Below, one piece after another: positions 56,470 through 64,000 of a DNA stretch of 64,000 bases (position 1 is its first letter; each line of letters opens with the position of its first letter). The DNA comes from Boesenbergia rotunda (Eukaryota; Streptophyta; Magnoliopsida; Zingiberales; Zingiberaceae), in NCBI GenBank assembly GCA_024364735.1, contig JAGFNQ010007684.1, positions 62,001 to 126,000 on the forward strand, read 5' to 3'. The translations under genes and the position numbers were made by a program. Under the pieces are notes generated by a model. That model was not told where the DNA came from and did no database searches. It worked only from the letters and a program-made list of their open reading frames with translations.

Positions 56470-58121
56470 TTATCTAACAATAAATATGGTTTTTAATTTG
56501 GCTCCCCCTGGACTAAAGCCACGGTAATGGTTAGGCAAGATGTGAATCTTGTCCTTGGGGATCCAATACTGATTTGATCCAGTTGGTTTGTTCAGGTACT
56601 GTTTAGGTACCCATGCCTGAACTTTAGGTCTGGATTGGTTCAGTACAGCATAATAGGATCTTTGCCTAGATTTGGTTCTATAGCCTAGTCCGGATCGATT
56701 TAGAACGGACTTCTGTTTTCCAAGAATCATGTCAAGACCCTTGGAACCAGAGGTGAATCGTTCTAAGGCTGATCTAAGATCCTCTACTTGAGTTTTCAGG
56801 GAGGAATTCTCTTTCTCAAGTTTTTCAACTTGATTAGAGGTTCCTTCTTGAACCTTCTCAGTTAAGGATTTAGAGTCAGCTCCCTCTTTCAGGAGTTTTA
56901 CTTCCTGTCGGAGGGATTCGACTCGGAGTTTAGCTTTCGACAAATCTCGAGAAAGATACGAAATAAGTTTATTTAATTGACTTCTATTGAAACCACTTAC
57001 CTTGATTTCGCCGTCTTCTGAAAAGGTTAGTCTGTCGTCATCCTGTTCTGATTCTGACTCGGTCTCGACTTCTTCTGAGGCGGTCAGGGCTAGTAGGTTT
57101 GACTGGGGTGCTTCTTCTTCTTCTTCTGAGGAAGATTCGTCCCAGGTTGCTTGGAGTGCTTTCTTTCTTCTTGTCTTCTTGGTCTCCTTTAGGTTCGGAC
57201 ACTCTGTCTTGTAGTGGCCCTTCTTCTTGCACTCGTAGCAGGTCACGTTGGGCTTGTTTTTGTCATTTGCGGGTTTAGCTGGTTCGTCCTTTCTTCGGCT
57301 TGTTTTCCGTCTGTTAGTTTGGTTCTTCAATTCTTTATAGTAGCTTCGGGCCAGTCGGACCAGCTTAGGTCGATCTCCTTCTTCGTCTTCTGAGTCTGAG
57401 TCTGAGTTAGACTCGGGTTCAGGTTGAGGCTTCTTCTTTGTTGTCCTTCCAGTTTTTCCTGCAACAAAGGCAATACCTCTCTCGGCCATTTTGCAGTTAG
57501 TCTGTTCGTGTAATTCTAGTTCAGAAAAGAGTTCATCTAACTTTATTTTTGAAAGGTCCCTTGAAACCTTGTATGCATCTACCATAGATGCCCACAAGGT
57601 GTTTCTCGGGAAAGCGTTTAAAGCATACCTTATTAGGTCACGGTTTTCGACCTTGTGACCAATAGTGTGTAGACCGTTCATAAGTTCTTGGATTCGGGCA
57701 TGAAGCTGCGCTGCCGTTTCGTTGTCGGTCATTTTGATGGTATACAGCTTGTTCAGGAGGAGATCTCTCTTGCTGATCCGAGTGTCTGATGTTCCTTTGT
57801 GCAACTCGATCAGTTTTGCCCACAGCTCCTTGGCACTGTTGAAAGGACCTACTCGGTTCAGCTCCTCTTTTGTTAAGCCGCATTGGAGGGTCTGAGTCAC
57901 CTTTGCATCGGCTTCAATTTTGCGCTTCAGACCGTTGTCCCATTTGAGTAGGTTTGCGGTACTCCTTCAGCGTTCTTCGGAATCTCCAGTCCGGACTGGA
58001 TGATTATCCACATGTCCACCTGAGTCTTCAGGTGGACCTCCATTCTGCTCTTCCAGTAGGAGAAATCCTCCCCACTGAAGAGAGGTGATCTTGCGGTGCT
58101 GAAGCCTTCTTGCATGGCCAT
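56470..58121 (-). pseudogene. Sire-2 gag, one frameshift
   Basis: Starts MAMQEGFSTARSPLFSGEDF at 58121, about ninety percent similar in protein to Sire-1 gag over its length. A single-base loss in an A run near 57950 breaks the frame after VPQTYS. From 57900 the frame is open again through the capsid region, the knuckle CYECKKKGHYKTEC, the acidic Ser/Glu stretch and the coiled coil, to the same C-terminus (SPGGAKLKTIFIVR). Not translatable as one protein unless the indel is a sequencing error. Confidence 0.88.
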
Positions 58122-58338
58122 TTTATCTGAAAAAATAAATTAACATAAAAAAAATATCCCAAGACTTAGTCTTGGATTAGTAGTGCGGGATAAAGAGAAA
58201 ATATTTGTCGAGGGGTGTTGCACCAACTTCGACTAACGAGAAGAAATTCAAAAAAAATATTATAAGAAATTCGAACGAAAAAAAAGAAAAATCCGAAAAA
58301 TTTTCAAACTGGTGGTTGCACCAAATTTGAACTTCCCC

Positions 58339-58350
58339 TCTCTGATACCA
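58339..58350 (-). other. Sire-2 primer-binding site
   Basis: CTCTGATACCA on the plus strand is the complement of TGGTATCAGAG, two bases from the LTR, as in Sire-1. Confidence 0.85.
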
Positions 58351-58352
58351 CT

Positions 58353-59743
58353 TGTTGGATCGAGAGAAACGATAGAGGGGGGTGAATATCGTTAAAAATT
58401 TTCGGAAAAGAATTAGAGTAAGTACACAGCGGAATAAGAACAATCGCAAACACAGGGAGTTTTACTTGGTTCGGAGCCTGGGTCGACTCCTACTCCAAGG
58501 CCCACGGTCGTTGACCGTTTACTGAGGGAAATTCTATAATCGTGCAAAGATTCTTACAAAAGTTTACAATTGTAGTACAGTAATAGTATAACAGAAATGA
58601 AAAATCAGTTCTTCGTTACCAACGTCCGATATCGGATGTTTCTCGGAGCAGATGGACGTCGTCGGCGCTTTCGTGTCGAGTTGGAAGGTTTCTGGAGCGA
58701 CGCGCAGGAGCAGAAGAACGTAACCGTGTTGGAAGATGTTGTTTTCAGGCTTGAGGGGTCGAGGGCCTTTTATAGGGTTCTGAGGGTGCCTGGGAGCACG
58801 GGGCTCCCTCCACGTGGCCTGTGATCCGCTCACTTCGTGGTCAGCGAGTTATCCCTTCAAAATCGGGATAAGTCCTTGACGGGGGCGCCCGAGAAGCTGA
58901 GGGCGCCCTGGCTGACCTTTTCAGCGGGAGTATTGGCTGGATGAGGCTTATCCTCATCGCTGAGGGCGCCCTGGGCATTCGGGGCACCTTGGGTGCTGGG
59001 GGCGCCCCGGCCAATATTCAGCCGAAGCTCCTTTTGCTTTATTTGTTTTATGATCACCTTGGGGGCGCCCGGGACACTCAGGGCGCCCTACTCAGCTGCT
59101 GCCTCACTCCTTTGAGGCTCTCTGAGCTGCAGATACTCGTTCCTTTGGTCCTGCATCCAAGGTTAGTCCGAAAACAACATAAAGCAGTAAGTTGTTAGTT
59201 TTATACAGCCTTAGCTGTCTTAGTTCTGACTTTGGGTTTCCAAAATGGAACCCTAGGTCGAACCAACGCCTACTGTTCCCTCGACAGGGAACGCGTCCTC
59301 ACCTACTCCTCTCGGGAGAATGTACCTGATGCCAACCGCTCCTTTGGTTGACTTTTTCCCAGCGGTCCTTTGCCAGGTCTTGGATACCAAGCTATCCTTC
59401 GCCCGGTGCCTAGCAGTCCTTCGCTAGGTGGTCTTTGTATCCTGGCATTCCTTCACCAGGTGTCTAGCAGTCCTTCGCTAGGGCTTTGTATCCTGGCATT
59501 CCTTCGCCAGGTGCCTTGCAGTCTTTCGCTAGGACTTTGTTTCCTGGCAGCCCTTCGCCAGGTGCCTAGCAGCCCTTCGCTAGGACTTTGTTTCCTGGCA
59601 GCCCTTCGCCAGGTGCCTAGCAGCCCTTCGCTAGGACTTTTTCTGCACACTTGAGTAACAACATTAGATCACAAATAATACTTAACTTTGAACCCTTTGC
59701 CAATATCAAAACAAGGTTCGATATGGTGCTTCCTGCGCCAACA
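58353..59743 (-). repeat. 5' LTR of Sire-2
   Basis: On the plus strand TGTTGGATCGAGAGAAACG to TGCTTCCTGCGCCAACA. It aligns with the Sire-1 LTR in reverse but is clearly diverged. GGGCGCCC-type palindromes lie at 58880-59090, a TATA-like TATAAAAGG (minus strand) at about 58757, and the hairpin array at 59360-59640. Confidence 0.88.
59360..59640 (-). repeat. Hairpin module array in the Sire-2 LTR
   Basis: Alternating modules CCTAGC-AGCCCTTC-GCTAGG and CCTGGC-ATTCCTTC-GCCAGG, plus a CTTGG...CCAAG variant at the left end. The last units repeat with a period of about 62 bp. It is the reverse-orientation counterpart of 24440-24680. Translating it gives a repetitive 94-codon ORF that is not a gene. 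Confidence 0.85.
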
Positions 59744-61140
59744 GACAATTCATCAATACAAACTCATTATCTTCAAACCTCCGTCGGCACTCCCCGGAAC
59801 AGAACTGAGGTGCCTCAGGATCTACATGACCCTGTCAAGATGAACCCTCACCCATTTTCCTCTTTTTTGTCATTCTATAATGCAATACCCATGCATGTAC
59901 CAAGAATTACCCCATAATAAAGGAAAACAAAGAAAAACATGCAAAATGAGACAAATTAGTTCCAAATCACGAACTAAATGTGAAAAATGAACTACAAGTC
60001 ATTACCGTTTTCCTGGGCGTTGCATGATGAATGTTGGTGGAGATTGACATGAGAAGAGAGGAGTTTTCCTAGCCCTAGGTTTAGATTTGAGGTAGAGGGA
60101 GGCTAGGAAGGTGATTCTAGGGCTTAGGAAGGCTTTGAAGCAAGAGGGGAGGTCGGGAGAGATGAAGACTAGCTGGGGTGGCACCGAAAACCCTAGGTTC
60201 GACCACCCTCGCACGACCTTTCTTTTAAAAACCCTCGCATAGGGGCAGTCGACTGAGAAACCAAACTGAAAGTTCAGTCGACTGCCTTGGGGGCAGTCGA
60301 TTGGTAATTTTAAATTCTCAATTTCTGATTTACACTAGACCAGTCGACTGGTTTTGAACCAGTCGACTGGTACCCTGATTTCAACTTTCCAGTCCCAATT
60401 TCAGAAATACATAATTAATTCCGTAAATCTCCAAAAAAGCTGAAATTTCGTGGAGAGATTTGTGGAAACTATGTCTACTTAGGAAAAATATTGTTCGGAA
60501 TAAATCTATTACCAGCCCCATGATTGGCATGAAATTCAAAACTACCTAAATAGTGTCCTTGAAACTTAACTAAAAGTTCTAATTTGGTCTCTTCTTGATG
60601 CCTCTTCTCACACTTAACCGCAATACATTCCAAACACTTATTTATATGACATCTACATATTAAAAACCAATTTCCGTACAATATGAGTCTATTTTCATCT
60701 TTTCCTCCACAAACCTCCTTTTAATGTGTCAATTCCCTAGGATTAAGACTCACACTGGCCTTCCAAACCCTCTGGCACATTTTATAGCCCATCTAATCTC
60801 CTAGGAGGAATCCTCCTAAGATCCATTGCCCATGGATCCCATTTTGTCTTCTAGAGCTCTTCCTTAAGCTCCTAGCCTTAGTCACCTTCCTTGGTGACTC
60901 ATCTACAAAGGCAAGACCACACCGGTGTACCTCCAGTGCTTTTTGACCTTCAACTCTTACTCTCTTAACTTTCCACACCTTGTCCTTGGTTGACTTTTTC
61001 TTTTCTCCTCTGAATGGATTTTCCTTGCCATTTTTGGCCTTTCCTTTGCTATAGTCATATGGCACCTTGCCATATGCCTTCTCCTTAACATTTGATTTCC
61101 TAAATTGATATCCTAGTCTCGGTCTATCATTTCTAAGGTG
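59744..61140 (-). other. Cop-X internal region downstream of gag
   Basis: The minus-strand stretch following Cop-X gag. A Lys/Arg-rich ORF (61065-60793: KGKAKNGKENPF, KKSTKDKVWKVKRVRVEGQK) may be the end of gag or its linker. Then comes noncoding sequence with five CAGTCGACTG or near-identical sites at 60247-60370. No protease, integrase or RT is present before the Sire-2 LTR, so pol is missing from this copy. Confidence 0.5.
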
Positions 61141-62240
61141 TTAATCATTCGGTACGATATCTAATCCCTTTGACCCCCTAATGAGTCTATCTAGATTCTT
61201 TTCCAATTTATTAAGCTTTGCCCTTAAAGCTTGATTTTCCTTCTCTAGGTTCCTAAGCTTAATATCACCATGACCATTTTGATCATTCCTAGATCTACCC
61301 ATTTTTCTAGGCATGTGTCTCCCTTTCTTAGGGTTAATATCTTGGTCCTTAGGTCTAACATTTCTAGATTGATCATGATATATGGGTTTCTTAGAATTTT
61401 GGCACGCAATAGTAACTTTATTTCTATCATGATATTTGAAACCAAAATTACACGTAGGCAAGCAATTTTTATCATTCATAGTATGCATAAAGGAGTTTGA
61501 AACGTTCTTAAAATTAGGAATTACCTCCCTTATCCTTGTAGCTCCCCCTTGATGTGAGCTTATCTTCCTTTCCTCTTTTTCCCATTTTTTCAAATGCTCC
61601 ATTTTCTTGAGCTCTCCTTTTCTCGGACACTTGGTGTGATAGTGCCCTAGCTCCCCACAAGTATAGCACCTAACGTGCTTCTTTTCTTTCTTTTCCCTAC
61701 AACCCATGTTAGATTCTAAATAAATTGATTTGGGTTTAGGATTTACCTCCTTTTTACCTAATGGACACTTGTCCTTGTAGTGCCCCTTTTTATTGCACCC
61801 AAAGCATATGATGTGGTCTTTTGTTCTTGCTTTGGTGGAGGTAGGAGCTTCTTCTTGCTCCGGTAGTGAAGCGGGTCTCTCCTCCCCCTCAATTCTTGAA
61901 GTGGAAACCTCTTCTCCTTCCCTTGATGACGTGGATGACCTCTCACTCTCTTGAGCCACTTCACTTGATGCAATGGATGAATTTCTTTCTTTTCCTCCTC
62001 TTGGACCATTGAACTCATTTTTTTGGCTCTTCTACTATTTGAGCTTGTGTAGGATCTTCATGAAATTCTCCCAACTTGTTCCATAGCTCATATGCATTTT
62101 CGTATTCACCTACACCACTCAATACATTTTTAGGCAAAAATAGTCGAAATCTTGGCGATCGTAAGGCGGTGGAATGTTGATGTCATCACCTAACTTGTCA
62201 TCGATCATCATTTCCTCTAGCTTGTGCTCTCTCGGCGCTT
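61141..62240 (-). pseudogene. Cop-X gag, internally deleted
   Basis: The open part (61959-61141) has two CCHC knuckles, CFGCNKKGHYKDKC and CYTCGELGHYHTKC, a Ser/Glu-rich N-side and a C-terminal coiled coil (LEKENQALRAKLNKLEKNLD) ending GSKGLDIV. That ending parallels GSKNLDMI in Sire-1 and places Cop-X in the same SIRE lineage. Upstream, 62240-61960 keeps only fragments of the capsid region (DDINIPPPYDRQDFDYF, then YELWNKLGEFHEDPTQAQ), so most of the capsid is deleted and the frame is interrupted. Confidence 0.75.
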
Positions 62241-62261
62241 AGTCCGTAGATGAGCGACCTT

Positions 62262-62273
62262 CGCTCTGATACC
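62262..62273 (-). other. Cop-X primer-binding site
   Basis: CGCTCTGATACC on the plus strand is the complement of GGTATCAGAGC(G), the Met-tRNA primer site, four bases from the LTR. Confidence 0.78.
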
Positions 62274-62276
62274 TCT

Positions 62277-63390
62277 TGTTAGGACCGTGACTGTCAAGCT
62301 AGAGGGGGGGTGAATAGCTTCTTTCAATTTTCTTCCTACAATCGTTAGTGCGCAAGCGGAATATACTAAATAAAAACAAAAACTAACGATTAAGAATGAC
62401 ACACCGATGTACGTGGTTCGGAGATGATGCTCCTACTCCACGATAGTCCGTAAGGTGGACGATCCCTAATCCTTCAGTGGATGATTCTCCAGAGCACCTC
62501 CAGCAAGATCTCGTCACTCCTTGTGGCTGGAGAAACCTCGCCACAACACTTGTACACGACCTGAGCAATATAGGCTACTAACCAGCTCTATCCAAGCAGG
62601 TTTCGCCAAGGAAAAATGGCCTTAAATGAGCTCCCTTAAATAGAGCTCGAGGTTGAATATGACCGTTAGGGCAGTCGACTAGCCTCACTTGAATTCGAAT
62701 TTCACAGCGTGACCTTTTGAATTATGGCCATATCAGTCGACTGCCACAGGGGCAGTCGACTGGTCCTTCCCTAAGCTTAGGGTTACCCTTGCCGAGTACA
62801 TTTCTCTCCACACTCGAACCCTCCCGACTTAGTTCCCAAGTACAATCACTCAACACTCGGACCCTCACGACCTGGTTAACTCTTCAAACAGCAGTCTCGA
62901 TCTGTTGCCTTCACGCCCTCTTCATCTTCGTCTCCCGTCCCTCAGATGTGCACGCAAGCCCTTGGCTTGCCTCTATGCCATCCTTCACACATGCCTCGAA
63001 GTCCGCGTCCCTCAGCTCATCATCTCTGCTCCAGCAACCTCGATCTGTTGCCTTCAAGCCCTCTTCGTCTTCAACCCTCGTCCCTTAGATTCGCACACAA
63101 GCCCTCAGCTTGCCTCCATGCCATCCTTCACGTACGCCTCGAAGTTCGCTTCCCTCGGCTCATCGTCCCTGCTCTATCCATGGTCCCTCGAATGCGCACA
63201 TAAGCCCACGTCTTGCCTCCATGCCACCCTTCACCATACCCGAAGACATCCAACCAAGTCTATGTGTACCTGCAAACCTGCACACTCACATACACATATT
63301 AGAACACAATAAAACCCTAACTTAACCATATTGACACACACAATAAAACCCATGATCCTCCAGATCATACTTGGGTCGATTACCCCAACA
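62277..63390 (-). repeat. Cop-X LTR, right copy (5' LTR on the minus strand)
   Basis: TGTTAGGACCGTGACTG to CGATTACCCCAACA on the plus strand. The adjacent PBS shows it is the 5' LTR of a minus-strand element. CAGTCGACTG-type sites occur at about 62673-62761. The following bases, TAACC, do not match TACAC before the left Cop-X LTR. Confidence 0.85.
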
Positions 63391-64000
63391 TAACCGAACC
63401 AATTCAAACTATTGAACCTGTCCCAACCCAATACCTACCAGCTGGACCTGAGGCTGAACCAAGCTCTAAGCAATCTAAGAAACCTAGACTAAATCACCCA
63501 ACTGATCAAATTATTGGTGTCCAGCCTTAGGGGTTAGAACAAGGTCTTCATATAGGAACCTAAGTCAAGTTGCACTAATTTCTAAGATAGAACCAAAATT
63601 ATAGAAGAGGCCTTACCTGACCCAGACGAGATCATAGCTATGCAAGAGGAACTAGCATAATTTGAAAGAAACCATGTCTGGGACTTAGTGCCTAAACCAG
63701 AAGGTAGTCTATAATAGACACTAAGTGGGTATTTAGGAATAAGTTCAACGATCAAGGTGAAATAGTAAGGAACAAAGCCCACTTAGTAGCTAAAAGAATT
63801 AGTCAAGTTGAGGGGTTAGATTATGATGAATCCTCTGCTCCCGTAGCCAGACTTGAGTCAATTAGGATGCTACTAGCCTTTGCAGCCTATAAAGGATTTA
63901 AATTATACCAAATGGATGTCAAGTCTGCCTTTCTAAATGGTTTTATAAAAGAGAAAGTCTATGTAGGACAACCCCTAGGCTTTGAGGATCTTGACTACCC
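63391..64000 (+). pseudogene. Sire-3 pol fragment (linker and reverse transcriptase start)
   Basis: Matches Sire-1 from about 29613 to 30230 in the same orientation. It has the Pro/Glu linker, the region around KIEPK and the RT N-terminus (TKWVFRNKFNDQGEI, YDESSAPVARLESIRMLLAF, YQMDVKSAFLNGF, YVGQPLGFED). It contains in-frame stops (for example near 63530 and 63714), so it is a dead copy. The 5' half is replaced by the Cop-X LTR, and the window edge cuts the 3' side. Confidence 0.88.

Larger units (their letters stand above)
55683..59743 (-). mobile_element. Sire-2: 5' part of a second SIRE-type element
   Basis: Minus-strand 5' LTR (58353-59743), PBS, gag (58121-56470) and part of the gag-pol spacer (to 55683) are present. 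Pol, polypurine tract and 3' LTR are not found anywhere in the window. The spacer shares blocks with Sire-1 (for example GGCTTCCAGGTCTTGGCGAG at about 56098). Cop-Y2 is inserted in the spacer. Outside the LTR the bases are GACAA, with no matching partner seen. Confidence 0.85.

Noticed and set aside
59370..59654. Repetitive 94-codon ORF
   Set aside because: Translation of the Sire-2 hairpin array.
38334..63390. Calling Cop-X one intact 25-kb element with insertions
   Set aside because: Flanking pentamers differ (TACAC, TAACC), pol is absent and the N lies between the LTRs; they may come from two elements.

Overview
This is nuclear DNA of a flowering plant. The window has one recognisable host gene, a three-exon F-box/PP2-B (phloem-protein-2-like) gene on the minus strand at 2040-4179. 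Almost everything to its right is a stack of nested LTR retrotransposons, their solo LTRs and small MITEs. Long-LTR Copia elements of the SIRE/Maximus type, Tat-type Gypsy elements with an antisense ORF, and very few genes suit a large repeat-rich genome. A monocot is plausible but I cannot name the species.

Layout. 1-2039: AT-rich, one SINE-like tRNA-derived head, no gene. 2040-4179: PP2-B gene with a Tourist-type MITE in intron 2. 4290-4680: foldback-type AT-rich repeat. 4689-8463: an LTR-like remnant split by a 2.64-kb solo LTR (5295-7933, TSD CTAAG). 8464-17485: an old, heavily mutated Tat-like Gypsy element (Tat-1) with both LTRs, PBS, decayed pol, minisatellite and an antisense coding region. 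17486-18741: nothing recognised. 18742-22160: a solo LTR (TSD TTTAG) carrying a hAT-type MITE and a second solo LTR (TSD CTGCT). 22161-38333: the 3' half of a second Tat-like element (Tat-2: 112-bp tandem repeats plus antisense ORF). It is interrupted by a young, full-length SIRE-type Copia element (Sire-1, 24333-33719, TSD GTGGC) and by two solo LTRs nested in opposite orientation (34133-36228, TSDs GAAAC and GGAGC). 38334-63390, minus strand: LTRs and ends of a further SIRE-type family (Cop-X), containing the 5' part of Sire-2 and two incomplete copies of another Copia family (Cop-Y1, Cop-Y2). 63391-64000: a pol fragment of a third SIRE-type element, cut by the window edge.

The 38-63 kb block does not close up. 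A single N at 48685 joins a broken LTR to the middle of a reverse transcriptase. Every element spanning that point has lost a partner or has unmatched target-site duplications. The simplest reading is that a large piece of sequence is missing or misjoined there.

No element is shown to be active. Sire-1 is nearest to intact: its LTRs differ by about ten transitions and one 18-bp indel, but pol carries a frameshift and a 27-bp duplication. The most unusual structural signal is that several unrelated LTR families each carry arrays of short palindromic or hairpin modules. In the SIRE-type LTRs the stem sequence changes from module to module while pairing is kept.
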